DNA of 64,000 nucleotides from Bostrychus sinensis (taxonomy: Eukaryota; Chordata; Actinopteri; Gobiiformes; Eleotridae), in NCBI GenBank assembly GCA_020698575.1, contig CM036250.1, positions 24,936,000 to 24,999,999 on the forward strand. The letters run 5' to 3'. The position numbers and the translations under genes were made by a program. Positions 1 to 10,985 of this stretch are shown piece by piece; the stretch's first letter is position 1, and every line of letters begins with the position of its first letter. The notes below the pieces were generated by a model. The model searched no databases, was not told where the DNA came from, and saw only the letters and a program-made list of their open reading frames with translations.

Positions 1-15
1 GCTACTACTACTATT

Positions 16-528
16 CACTGGTGGAAATTCAGTGGTGAATAAGTACAATTTTTTTTTCTTAATTAAAAGTATAGATAAAGGAGTAAAAATTACTATAAAA
101 GTACTCACTTTTAATTTTACTTGTGAGTAAAAAAATAAAAGTATTTTGCACAGATTCAAGATTAATGAATGTGTTAAATGTGAGGGAGTTTGCTGAAAAA
201 CTGTGCTGTAAACTAAAGATTCCAGTGCAATAAAAGGTGTAGGTGAGATTTTTCTGAAGAGTACTTTTGCATCTTTTATATTTATGTACTGTGTCTACAA
301 TGATGGCACAGCTAAAACTAATGATTTTAAACCAAACTCAAAACACTTTTTACTTTAAACCAATTTTTAAAAGTAGTGTCATAAAAAGTACAGCTACTTG
401 CTCTAAAATGTACTGACAAAATTTTTAAAGTATCCCTTGTAAAATTTTCTAAAGTAAAGTATGCATACATGAAAACTGTACTTAAGTAAAGTAACTAAGT
501 ACTTTTACTTTGTTACATTCCAGCACTG
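16..528. mobile_element. hAT-type non-autonomous transposon, perfect 8-bp TSD
   Basis: The ends are CACTGGTGGAAATTC and, read inward from the right, CAGTGCTGGAATGTAAC. Flanks CTACTATT (8-15) and CTACTATT (529-536) are identical 8-bp target duplications. The interior is rich in AAGTAC/TACTTTTAC motifs, as in Tol2-like hAT ends. The host sequence is a triplet array, so part of the TSD match could be chance. Confidence 0.65.
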
Positions 529-1703
529 CTACTATTACCAACACTTACTACTAGCCTACTATTACCACCACTACAGCTAGAACTATAACTACTTTTAGTG
601 CTGTTACTACTACTATTACACTATTATTATTTCCACTATTATAACTATTAGTATTTAGTAGCAGTACAACTAGCTGTAGTAGTAACAATGGTAGTTGTAG
701 TAGTAATAGCAGTAGTAGTGGTAGTATTAGTAGTTTTGCTGTGTTATTGCAAAAAAACAATACTTTGAAAGTAAACATTACAATGACCACTTTTCTCTTT
801 TACTGAAGTAAGATTAGTAAGTTTATTAGTTACCATGGACACTGAGCATTATTGTAGTGTGTATGTGGATGAGATGGACTAATATGGAAGTGATGCCATA
901 CTCTATTTTAAACTATTTATTTATTCTTGTTATTGTTTTTATGTAGGACGCACAGCAAATTTTGTTGTACTTGTGCAATTACAATTAAGGTGAATTGAAT
1001 TGAAGTAACAATTTCACTTGTACATACACAATATCGGTTTTATCGGTGTGGTATTGAAAGCCTTCTTACCAGCTCTGTCACAGTGTGGTTTGGTAATCTC
1101 ACTGTGAAAGAAAAGAAAACTTTAAACAGAGTGGTTTCGCTCCGCTCGCAGGACCATAGGCTGTGACCTCCCAGTCTTAGAGATTATTTACAAATCTAGA
1201 CTTTTAACCAGAGCTCTCCAGATCATCAGTGATCCCTCTGGCCTACCCTGCTGCTGAGATGTTTGACCTCCTTCCGTCAGGGAAACGATATTGTTCTATT
1301 AAATGCACTACATCTTGTCATGCTAAAAGTTTTTTCCACAAGCTGTGTTGACCTTGAACAATGCACCTTGAAATACCTCACATATAAGACATGCACCTTA
1401 TTGCTTTGGTTACTTCTTTTACTGCCATTTATATATACAGTGTTTTTATTGTTAGTATTTATTAGGTTTTATTTAGGCTGTATCCATATGTTTTTTAATG
1501 AAGGCTTGTGCTTGGTGTGTTTTGTTATGTGTTTTGTTTGTTTAAATGTTGACTGTGCACTTTGAGCTCTTGCAACTGTTTTCCAATGTAGTTATTTTTT
1601 TTAATGCTGCAAATGGCAAATAAACTGAACTGAACTGATATTATTTTGAAGTAACAGCACTTTTACTTTAATACAGATTTTGCGTACTTCTTCCATCTCT
1701 GTG
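529..1703. mobile_element. Remnant of a Tol2-like hAT element with triplet core, holding LINE insertions
   Basis: A CTA/AGT triplet-rich core (529-760) is followed by TACTTTGAAAG- and TTTTACTGAAGTAAG-type sequence. Its right end is recognisable at 1641-1703 (AGTACTTC…CTTCCATCTCTG reads CAGAGATGGAAG inward), the same end as the elements at 5348 and 17874. LINE tails occupy about 860-1640. The order of insertion is inferred. Confidence 0.45.
1052..1640 (+). mobile_element. 3' end of an L2/Rex-type LINE (broken ORF2 C-terminus and tail)
   Basis: In different frames the DNA reads SSVTVWFGNLTVKEKK, then IYKSRLLTRALQIISDPS, then FDLLPSGKRYCSIKCTT. These blocks are diagnostic of the C-terminus of fish L2/Rex-like reverse transcriptase ORFs. 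Stops and frameshifts separate them. It ends in an AAATGGCAAATAAACTGAACTGAA tail. A second, shorter tail with GAATTGAATTGAAG lies just upstream at about 930-1005. Confidence 0.7.
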
Positions 1704-2740
1704 TACAGTTTGTTTTTGATATCAGACTTGTTCAGACAGCCTTAGCGTCTGACTTGGCCTCTCCTTTTTCATTTGAAGATGACAGTGGTTTTTGGAGGAC
1801 AGTGAGTGGGTGAGTGTGATGCTCTGTCACTCAGCCCACAGGAACTCTCTGCTGAGTCTGAGTGACCGGTAAAGAGGAGGAACACTACCACTAGGACATG
1901 GCACTTTTCACTCCCGCAGCTCCCACATACAGTACATCTCACACTGATGATTGGACACGGCCGGCCCGCAGAGAGCAAAAATAACCAGGACTTATGCTCA
2001 CAGAATGTTAGGCAGAGGCTCGCTTTAATCACTCATACTGAGGACAATGTTAGATTCATTAATTCACCTAAAACACTCTTTGGACAGCGCAGATTCCACT
2101 CAGAGAGATTATGTGCTGGCTGGCCCAAGGACTGCTGAGAGGCAGGAGCACTGACCACTCTGCCAATCAAGTGAAAATTAATTAACAAGTTTTAATCTAG
2201 CAGCAACAAGAAGTCTATTGCCCCAAATAAGTCACAGTCTCTATTACTGTGTATCTGCTGGATGTGTAAATGATTAGCTGTTCACTTGTAAAATGCTTCT
2301 TCAGCTACTTAAGATTATAATACATTTGGTCTAGTGGTGCCTCTGCCTCAGGTAAACACTTTATCAGTTAATGCATGTTTAAGCTGCCAGCCATTAAAGT
2401 AAAATGAATCAGAATCAAACACAAGAGAATCATCACACAGCCAGAAGTGATGTTTCTCAGATGAACTCATAGCACAAGTATTCCTGCTTAAAATGCAGAA
2501 ACAAATTAAGGAGTGACTGTAGTGACTAATCATGTTCAAAGTTGTTCTTGATGACTTTTGTGTTCTTCTTCTCTGTCCATATATCACTTTCCAAACCTAT
2601 TACATAGCCATTACTGTGTAGTGGCTGTTAGCAATTTCTTTACACTATTCTTTATTTTTTCTCGATCTCTTAAAAACATTTTTTCCAATCAAAACCCCTT
2701 TCCTCAGACCATTCACACAGCATTCAGAGCAATGGTTCAT
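1704..2740. other. Non-coding stretch, nothing specific
   Basis: Short ORFs on both strands have no recognisable domain or splice context. No repeat was identified. Confidence 0.4.
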
Positions 2741-2926
2741 ATTCTTCTAAATCGATTGTTTTATTATATAACTGGCATCAAATTCCATGAACTGCTCTCC
2801 TATGACTTTATTATTTCTATTTGTATTTTTATGTACTAACCTTTAAGGTTGCTGCTGTTGTTTTTGGCTATTGTTGGCTTTTTACACCTTGCCTAGGGAC
2901 CACAGTTGCAAACTAGCTCTTTAGCT

Positions 2927-3796
2927 CAGTGTTTCCCAACCAGGGGTACAGGGACCCCTATGAGTATGCGAGCACATTGCAGGGAATACCTGGAGCTATG
3001 TGATAATTTATCGTACCTTTATATATTTGGCTTTCAAAGACTAAAATAAAGCTAAACCAGGACTAACCCAGGACTAAAACCAAAACTAAACCAGGTCTAA
3101 ACCAGGACTAAACCAGGACTAAATCCAGAGCTAAACCAGGTCTAAACCAGGCCTAAACCAGGTCTAAACCAGGATGAAACCAGGACTAAAACCAGAACTA
3201 CACCAGGTCTAAACCAGGACGAAACCAGGACTAAAACCAGAACTAAACCAGGTCTAAACCAGGACTAAAACAAGAGCTAAACCAGGTTTAAACCAGGACT
3301 AAATCCAGAAATAAACCAGGTCTAAACCAGGTCTAAAACCAGAGCTAAACCAGGTCTAAACCAGGACTAAATCCAGAACTAAACCAGGTCTAAACCAGGA
3401 CTAAACCAGCACTAAATCCAGAACTAAACCAGGTCTAAACCAGGACTAAACCAGGACTAAAACCAGAGCTAAACCAGGTCTAAACCAGGACTAAAACCAG
3501 AGCTAAAGCAGGTCTAAACCAGGACTAAAACCAGAGCTAAACCAGGTCTAAACCAGGACTAAACGAAGACTAAACCTGGTCTAAAACCAGAACTGAACCA
3601 GGAACAAGCCAGGTCTAAACCAGAAGTAAAGTAAGTCTAAAGCAAGTCTAAACCAGATCAAACCAGGACTAAACCAGGTCCAAAACCAGAACTAAACTAA
3701 AACTAAACTTTGACTAAACCAGGACTAAGCCAGGTCCAAACCAAGACTAAATCAGGTCCTGGGGGTACACAAAACCAAAAAGGTTGGGAACCAGTG
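2927..3796. mobile_element. hAT-type miniature element carrying a minisatellite
   Basis: Terminal inverted repeats CAGTGTTTCCCAACC (2927-2941) and GGTTGGGAACCAGTG (3782-3796) match at 13 of 15 positions. Flanks CTTTAGCT (2919-2926) and CTTTAGCG (3797-3804) are an 8-bp target duplication with one mismatch, as expected for hAT. No transposase is encoded; most of the interior is the tandem array at 3049-3760. Confidence 0.75.
3049..3760. repeat. Minisatellite, 11-12 bp unit CCAGGACTAAA
   Basis: About 60 units of CCAGG(A/T)CTAAA and ACCAGA(A/G)CTAAA. They are often ordered as a three-unit higher repeat of about 34-35 bp (CCAGGTCTAAA, CCAGGACTAAA, ACCAGAGCTAAA). Units diverge more towards the right end. 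Confidence 0.9.
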
Positions 3797-3864
3797 CTTT
3801 AGCGAATACTGATGCATTTACAGCAACGTTTATTAATGTGTACTGTCCCTGTTCAAATAAACAC

Positions 3865-4526
3865 ATAAAGAAAAAACAATAAACAATTTCATGGTAAATA
3901 AAGAGATGTAGTCTGTTGAAAAGTATAGGGACAGTATGCTCATTAATTAGTTACATATAGTCATCCTAGCTGTATATGAAATATGAATTAAATCAAAGCT
4001 CCCTGCAAAATACTTCTTACTTCAGTTGCTATTAACGTATTTGCCAGCAGTGGGCGCTGTTCACCTTCAGGCTGCTGCATCCAAATCACACACTGTCAGT
4101 GATTCAACGGGAGGAGACTGAAGCAACATTTGCATCTAGTTGCTGTATTAGTAAGATTTCATTTCGAGGCAACCAAATGCGGAGCTGTTGAGCTTTGGAA
4201 CATTATGTACATTATTGGTAACAGCAGCAACATTGGCCCGTGTCCTCTTTATTAAATCAATATCATTTACTGCTACCACACTGCATTGTAGTCGACTAAT
4301 GTCAGATAAAGCTTTTACGCACTCCCCTTTCAGTGTTTGTCAGAAATAGCATCCCATTCACTCACATAATAAGGATAAGGTCAGAGGTGTAGTTACAGCT
4401 TCACCAGTTGAGAGACCATCCCACGTTGACACCAGCTCTCCACACCTGCAAACATGAAGTGAGTCAGACTGTAAATACTGAATATTTTGAGCGTAGTTAT
4501 ACTAAAGGGGCAAGATAAACTAATCC
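3865..4526. other. Non-coding stretch, nothing specific
   Basis: No exon, RNA gene or repeat recognised. Confidence 0.35.
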
Positions 4527-4625
4527 AGCCACAAGGGGTCACAAGCCAGTGTACCTTTTCTGCTGGTCCCAGCTAAAAATGAAGTGGGATGGCGACCCCA
4601 GAAGGGAAAAGCCGAAAGTACAGAA
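4527..4625 (+). repeat. SINE fragment (CCACAAGGGGTCACAAGCCAG family)
   Basis: Shares GCCACAAGGGGTCACAAGCC and GTGTACCTTTTCTGC with copies at 10820, 35455 and 45500, and ends in GGCGACCCCAGAAGGG … GCCGAAAG. Confidence 0.55.
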
Positions 4626-4879
4626 GAAATTGTCTGAAACTCTGCGTACTTTTGGACAATCCTGATGTACACATGCAGTTGTATTCATGTTTATGTCTCT
4701 ATACTTGTTGCCTCTCCTTGACTCTCCTCTTTATGTCTCTCTTTATGATTGCTTTCCAACTTCACGCGCATAACATTTTGTCTACGCTGACGTTTCTATG
4801 ACTCCTTCTTACTGCCCCATTGTTCGTGTTTGACAACTGCAAAGAAATTAGCAGTCTTTGGCATGAATCATCATCTTTC

Positions 4880-5215
4880 AATCGGCTGGTTGCTAAGGCA
4901 ATGAATGCGCGCGGTGAATGTGCGGTGTGCTGAAATCCTGTGGAGTGTGCGTACGAGAGAGAGAGCAATGTCTTTAGTTCAACACACAAAGCTGCGCGCG
5001 TGCCAAGGTTGACCAAACAAGTCTGGATTTTCGCCGGGTTCCCTCCTGGTATTTTTGTTTTCGGGGGTTTAGACCAGAGAAGGAGCCCCAGATGATGTTG
5101 TTTAAAGCTGTAGGACGCGCGCGCGCACACACATACATGAATGTCGCCCTCCACCACGAGCGCGCATACACAAAACACCTCCCACGCGCTCATCTGCACA
5201 CGATCACACAACAAG
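4880..5215. promoter_or_regulatory. CpG-dense patch, function unknown
   Basis: A cluster of CG dinucleotides (GCGCGCGG, GCTGCGCGCGTGCC, GGACGCGCGCGCGC, GAGCGCGC) stands out from CpG-poor surroundings. There is no convincing exon. The 155-codon minus-strand ORF across it is Cys/Val-biased and unlike any protein I know. It could be an unmethylated regulatory element or a distant first exon. Confidence 0.25.
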
Positions 5216-5347
5216 CGCTTCAAAGCCACACGTATTCATCAAGCCCTCTCATCACAGCTCAACATTTAAATGCTACAGACTGGAGACACATAGATTTGGT
5301 GTTTTTTTTACTCCAACCAATGGCAACATACCGAACACACTTGGGTC

Positions 5348-5670
5348 CAGAGGTGGAAAGTAGTTCTACGTTCTCAAGTAATAAGTATTTTTGGAAGAAT
5401 ATTACTTTCTGAGTACATTTTCTAGACAACTTTTTACTTGGGTGGGTGGTAGTAGTAGCAGCAATAACAGTGGTAGTGATAGGATTGATAGTAGCAGAAG
5501 AAGTAGAAGTATAGCAGGAGTAGGACCAATAGTGACAGCAGCAGATGTAGCAGTAGTAGAAGTAGGAGTCTTACTAAGTAATGATAGCAGCGCCTCAATT
5601 CTTTTTTTCTTTTACTCAATTAACAGATTTGTGAGGTACTTACTGTGTCCAAATCTGGGTTGAACCAGTT
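5348..5670. mobile_element. Tol2-like hAT remnant with AGT/AGC triplet core
   Basis: The left end is CAGAGGTGGAAAGTAG with TTCTCAAGTAATAAGTA following. The core is an AGT/AGC/AAT triplet-rich stretch (5445-5580) and the right part AGGTACTTACTG is degraded. Long hydrophobic or Ser-rich ORFs here come from the triplets only. Confidence 0.6.
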
Positions 5671-5785
5671 CTACTGATAAAAAGTTGCTTGTGTGTACTT
5701 CTGCCACTTGGTTTTGTCACAGAGAAGTTGAAAATGCTTTTGTTTACATAAAAGTATTAAAAATAAAATAAAAAAAAATACATTG

Positions 5786-6092
5786 TGGGAGTGCACAGTG
5801 GAAGAGTGGTTAGTCCTCTCGCCTCCTAGCAAGGAGACCGTGGATTCAATCCTTGGGCCTGTGTTACTGTGCCTTCTCTCCAGGTACTCCAGTTTCCTTC
5901 CACCGTCCAGAGACATATTTGTGTTTAAAAAAACTGGTAACTCTAAAATCGCCCATTGTGAGTGAATGTGAGAGTGAATGGTTGTCTTTCTGTGTACGTC
6001 TCTGTGTCAGCCCCGCGACTAACCAGCCAGTGTCCAGGCTGACTTCAGTACCCACGAACTCTAACGAGAACAGCGGAAGAAAATGAATTTAA
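5786..6092 (+). repeat. tRNA-derived SINE (V-SINE-like), near full length
   Basis: A-box-like GTGGTTAGTCCTCTCGCC and B-box-like GTGGATTCAATCC open it. The core GGTACTCCAGTTTCCTTCC, GTCCAGAGACAT and CTCTAAAATCGCCC follow, then GTGAATGTGAGAGTGAATGG and CAGCCCCGCGAC, ending GAACAGCGGAAGAAAATGAA. Confidence 0.75.
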
Positions 6093-6638
6093 CATTTTAT
6101 TTGAACAAAAGAGCAAGTATCATCTCTGTATGTTATGTTTAAACTACAGCTGGACATAACCCAAAAACCTGGTGAAAAAGGCAGCATGCAGGAACAGCTA
6201 CATAACTAAATGTTGTATTAGCACAGGGCTATTCATTTCTATTTCTGACAGGAATTATGAGGCCTGTGATATTTTTGGCAGCCCAATTTAAGAGGCATTA
6301 TTTAATACTGAGCTGTGTTAATAATAAGAGCCTGAGAGAGAAAAGCCGTGAAAGGACCACCTCAGTGTGCTTCTGACGCAGTGAGAGATAGTGAATTATT
6401 GAATATGTATCTTGTGTAAAATGGCAGCCTAAAACCTGTTAACAGCGCTCGTACGTAATGATGAGAAACATCACAAGACTCCGCACATAAATACACCCAG
6501 ACAGACGTTTACACAATAAATATTCATCTGATCCAGCTTTGATCAGCCGCCGCACAAAACCACACAAGGCATTCGATATGTTCTTTCAGACGACAGACAG
6601 TAAAAATGAAAACAGCATCTACTGTTTAGAGAAATAGT

Positions 6639-7361
6639 CAGCATCTCCTAAGCCTGGCACGGGTAACAATGGTGGTACATGGGCTTCTTCTTCTTTTTCA
6701 GTTCAAATGCTAATTTAGTTTTATGTAGAGCTAGTTTTATTCCTGTGCCTGATTTGTCCTTGTTTAGTCTTCGTTTAGCCCTGAATACATCTTGGTTTAT
6801 TTTTGGGTTTGATCTGTTTTTTTCCTTGTTTCGAATTGTCTTCAGTCTTTGTTTAGTCAATTCAATTTTATTTAAATAGCCCAATGTCACAGCAGTCACC
6901 TCAAACAATTAGTCACACAATCACAAATAAACGCACCACCAAACATGAATAACTAATCTGAACAGTCCCGGGACATCCTCAGTCCTTAGACAATCCTTCT
7001 TGGCAAGGAATAACTCCTAAAAATGTGGGGGAAAAAAGAACCTTATGGAGACCACATTGAAGGAGAGATCCATTCCCAGGATGGAAAGGCTATGAATGTG
7101 TCTAGGACTGTTAAATAAAGTCCATTAGCTCTATAGTATCATAGTTCAAGTCTTTAAGAAAACCAAGGGGTGGGGAGGGCTTCAACCAGACAAGTCCTGG
7201 TTTTCTCCTGGGCAAGCCTGGTTTAGTCTTGATTTAGTTCTGGTTTTGTCTTGGTTTAGTCAGTGCTTCATCCATGTTTAGTCCATTTTATTCCATTAAA
7301 GATGGTAGATAGAAAGCCAAATATTTTCTTAGGTGGTACTTTTGCGGTAAAAGTTTGACAC
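6639..7361. mobile_element. hAT-type element with TGGTTTAGTC arrays, hosting a nested repeat
   Basis: The left part (GGGTAACAATGGTGGTAC) and right part (GATGGTAGATAGAAAGCCAAATATTTT … GGTGGTACTT) match the ends of the element at 31405-31746. TTTAGTC-type units (reverse complement of the CCAGGACTAAA minisatellite) flank an inserted repeat at 6857-7190. Flanks GAAATAGT and TAAATGGT match at 6 of 8 positions. Confidence 0.5.
6857..7190 (+). repeat. Interspersed repeat, CAATTTTATTTAAATAGCCC family
   Basis: Starts AATTCAATTTTATTTAAATAGCCCAATGTCACAGC and contains AACTCCTAAAAATGTGGGG, AACCTTATGGAG, GTGTCTAGGACTGTTA. It is collinear with the longer copy at 25187-26045. Class not determined. Confidence 0.65.
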
Positions 7362-8041
7362 TAAATGGTTAAGTTGTCCGACCATCATGTGACTAAAACA
7401 GGCTTTCACCTCTTTTCACCTCTTTGCCCTACTCAGACATTCTTATTCAAACAAACAGTGATGGTTAACTAAGTGTAAACATCTTTTATTTTCACCTTGA
7501 TGTCTTGTTTTTGTATTTGTCTGTTTCCGCTGTCAACATGCATAATAAATAATTCACACCCACTCACGTCAAAGGCAACAGGCCATTTATAGCAGCAAAT
7601 AGCTTCATAGTGGGAGCCTATAGACAGGTGAAAATAAGGGGTGATACCTAGAACGGGAACACGCAGGGTAACAGAACTCAGTGACACACGTATTGGACCA
7701 TACATAATGCACAAGACAGAATCTGTCGGTGTATCTATAATTAATAAGAAGCAAAATGAAGGCACAGGTAGAGGAGTACCAGTTTATACCATACCTTTGA
7801 AAAATGCTTATATCTTATTTTCTTTTAATACTATGAGCTGAGAGAAAGCCAATCACAATTGTTGCCCTACTCTTGATGTGGTTTAATGTTGCTGGGTCAT
7901 CTGCTTGTAAGGCTCAGTCGATGATATCATGCCACTGAACTGAAGTTTGATTACCTAAAATTTAGCCACAACATTGGCCTTGTGCCTGTGTGTCCCAAGG
8001 TCTCCATAAATTGAAATAGTGGTTAAGGTATACCTTATTGT
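7362..8041. other. Non-coding stretch, nothing specific
   Basis: Overlapping 98- and 66-codon ORFs at 7469-7841 on opposite strands lack domains and splice context. Confidence 0.35.
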
Positions 8042-8292
8042 ATCATAGGAAACTTTGTTCACTGCATTTGACCCATGTCAGGAGCAGCACCGGGGACCCT
8101 TCTCCAGATCTTGAGTCAGTACATAGCAGGAGGATTAGCCCATTGTGCATGTTTTAGGCTGATGGGGTAAACTGGAGCATCTGGTCAAAACCCATCCAGA
8201 CACAGGAAGAAAATGCAAACTCCACACAGAAATCGAACCTGGGACCTGCTTGCTGTGAAGTGAACGTGCTAACCTCTGCCACTGTGTCTCCT
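8042..8292 (-). repeat. SINE, reverse orientation
   Basis: On the minus strand it reads GTTAGCACG … CACAGCAAGCAGGTCCCAGGTTCGA, TGTGTGGAGTTTGCATTTTC, GATGGGTTTTGACC, that is, the V-SINE-like head and core. The plus-strand part TTCACTGCATTTGACCCATG (8056) looks like another SINE fragment. Confidence 0.6.
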
Positions 8293-10218
8293 GGTGTCTT
8301 CAAGGCCATCTAGACACTCATGGACCCCAGACCCACTATATGGGAAGCACGGATTCAAGGAGAGGAGTTGCAGGTCAATGTCCCCATGAGCACAATAAAG
8401 CTTCACTATCTCAGAAGTGTCTTGATCAGTAACTTAGGTCTGTCCTGTCCTCTGTACAGTACAGACACTTGCACCTACTTGTTGATGACTCATTTAACAA
8501 TAGCGCTTTATTACTCACTGCTTGTGTTTTCATCGGAATGTGCATTCTTCCACTCTTAATAAATGTGACACTAGCCCTGTCATGCATTGGCCTTTTCATT
8601 TTGATTAGCTGAACATGACATTCAAGTTTGTCGGTATGTTTTTATACAAATGTCCTTTTACCTTCTCATTTTCATTGCCATCTTTGATCAAAAATCCATC
8701 TTAATCCTGCTCAGTGTTGTAGTGTGATTGGAGGTTAATTACTCTTTTGTGCCTCGAGCTGCACCTGCGTCGAAAGCATCTGCATTCACTGTACATCTGT
8801 TTATCAGTCTATTCATAGCTAATAGCATATTGTGCATGTAGTAAGTGATAAACAAAAAGTCTGTCTTCTCAGACATAGGGGAGGATATGCTGACAGTAGC
8901 ATCTTCAGGTCTTATCAATTTTGGGAAATGACTTTGTGTTTCATTTTGTTGACAAGGACAAATGATTCCCATTTGAACACAGTTTATTCTCTGTAGTCTT
9001 GCTGGTTTGCCATTAACAAGCACCCCATGTCATTAATTATACAAACAAAATCTAAGGCCTTCGAGTCCTTCTGGTTCAGTGGGAGCAGTTGGTGTCCCTC
9101 TCTTTGTTGGTTTGGCACTGAGAGAGTTAGACTCTGTATATAAGATCCACAACAAAAACTAACCATCACCCATTACTGTCTTTTATTGAAAATGTCATAC
9201 AAATTTGGCCATCACTTTTTTGAGTTATCATGCAAACAGACTTACCAACAACCAATGCCATCCTTGGCAGGTTGAAGATCATCCACCTGTTGAACCTGGT
9301 AACAAATTTGTGCTTTGGTTTTCTTTTTATGCATATATTTTTTGAAAGATTTATAATTCTGAAATAAACAAGATGGAGATTTTGAAAATTGGTTTATAAA
9401 CGTAACATGAACATAGAACCTTATGGTTTCAAGAGAGGTTAAATGAGGATGCTACCAGATGAGGTAATTGTGCTGTGTTAGCCTATTCCCAGTGACCTAA
9501 TTCAGATGCCTAATCCGTCATATGCTGAATAATCGGCACTAGTCTGTCACCTCTTCATTTGGGGGGTGCATATGTTTCCATGTTTCCACTGGTCATGCCA
9601 CATTGGGGATCCACATGTCTTCAAAATGTATAAATGTTACTGGTTCACCATATGTATGAATGTAAGAGGATTACAGTCATGCATAAGGACATATGTGACC
9701 ATAAAGTAAAGATAATAATGTAGATGACTGGTAGAGCAACCCAAGGGTATATAGCTTCATTCATGTTAGATTCAGAAATAGAATAAATGTAAACATACAA
9801 TCCTTTTATATGTGACACACAAGCTAATGTAACATTTTGTATAAGCTTACAAGAGCCACAAATGGCTTCTTTTGATTGACATGTATGAATAAAAACGTTA
9901 CGTAGCAGTAGCCAAATGGTAAATTGTCAAAGTGAAAATTGCATCTATTTGAATGCAAAACCCACAGTGGATGTTCATAGTTGTATAATTGCCTCAGCAG
10001 CAATTGAATTTGATTATGTGTGTGATGATGTGATTGTTTTTGGATCAGGTTTGTGACACTTGGCTTGTTGTTTTGCTGTGTGTAGTGAAGTATGACAGCC
10101 AGGAATCTGAATTATAGATCAGCATCACCCATTGGCCATATTTACACATGCTCACCTTATTAGACAAGCCAGGATAACAAATCCAACATAATGTGTGCAG
10201 CAAGTTAACAGCTGACCA
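8293..10218. other. Non-coding stretch, nothing specific
   Basis: About 1.9 kb of AT-rich DNA without recognised exons or repeats. Small ORFs at 8739-9169 on the minus strand look random. Confidence 0.35.
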
Positions 10219-10222
10219 AAGT

Positions 10223-10401
10223 AGAGGTGGAAGAAGTAGCCTACTCCAAATCAGTATGAGTACTGTTACTTACATGTAAATTAACAATGCTTGTAGTATT
10301 AATAGTAGTGGTGGTGGTCATACTAGTAGCAGATATTTTTGTGCCTATAAAAAAGTTTTTAATACTTTAAATTTACATGTAATACTTATTTACTTTTACC
10401 C

Positions 10402-10462
<61 letters not shown>

Positions 10463-10480
10463 TGCAGAGTATGTCTGCTT
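10223..10480. mobile_element. Tol2-like hAT remnant with (ATT)n
   Basis: Left end AGAGGTGGAAGAAGTAG, then GTACTGTTACTTACATG, AGT/GGT triplets (10290-10330) and TTACTTTTACCCAAGTATT running into an (ATT)19 array (10406-10462). Confidence 0.5.
10406..10462. repeat. (ATT)19 microsatellite
   Basis: Uninterrupted ATT trinucleotides. Confidence 0.95.
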
Positions 10481-10819
10481 CCATAGTATTTTTACATGAG
10501 TCCACATTTTCAGTACTTTCACTTTGCTTACCATGGTCTCATCCAAAAGCCAACTCCTCAGACAAACAGCAGTGTTGTACAGACAGTAGCCAAACAGTGT
10601 CTGTGTCTGTTGAGCTTAGCGCTGTATCCGCCGGCCTTAGTGAAGTTTACTCTCAGAGCTCATGCTGGTAACATGTCCTCATCTCTCGCCTTGGTTTGGT
10701 TAAATCCTGGATTGTTCCAGATTTGGGAAAAGCAACACGAGCATTCTGTGATTCTCATGATTACATTTGTCAAGCAAAGACACCAAATTGACTTTGATTA
10801 GATAAACATGCTACCCAGA

Positions 10820-10985
10820 CACAGGGGGTCACAGGCCAGTCTAGTCTTTGTGAGGCTTCCAAGTCCGATAAATGGAGGCGGTTGTGTCCAGAAGGGCATC
10901 CAATTTAAAAACCTATGCCATTTTAATATGGAAATCATAGCACACTAGGGGACAGATGATCTGCTGTGACAACCCCATGGGAGAA
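10820..10985 (+). repeat. SINE (CCACAAGGGGTCACAAGCCAG family)
   Basis: CAGGGGGTCACAGGCCAGTC, AGTCCGATAAATGGAGGCGG, GTGTCCAGAAGGGCATCC, AACCTATGCC and ATGATCTGCTGTGACAACCCC occur in the family's order. Confidence 0.65.

Larger units (their letters stand above)
2741..3864 (+). repeat. LINE/SINE 3' tail split by a hAT element
   Basis: AGGGACCACAGTTGCAAACTAGCTC (to 2926) and GCGAATACTGATGCATTTACAGC … ACTGTCCCTGTTCAAATAAA (3801-3860) align with the uninterrupted tail of the 5S-derived SINE at 35675-35765. The hAT element at 2927-3796 sits between them. The left boundary is approximate. Confidence 0.5.

Noticed and set aside
551..790. Leu/Val-rich 79-codon ORF that looks like a membrane peptide
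   Set aside because: It is simply the translation of an AGT/CTA triplet array.
1263..1565. 100-codon plus-strand ORF
   Set aside because: It overlaps the LINE ORF2 remnant in a wrong frame and then its AT-rich tail; no independent gene.
3049..3760. Regular repeats that might suggest a CRISPR array
   Set aside because: Units of 11-12 bp follow each other directly without spacers, in a vertebrate genome; it is a minisatellite.
4762..5229. 155-codon minus-strand ORF in the CpG-rich patch
   Set aside because: Composition follows GC/CA-rich DNA; no domain, no splice context, no recognisable homology.
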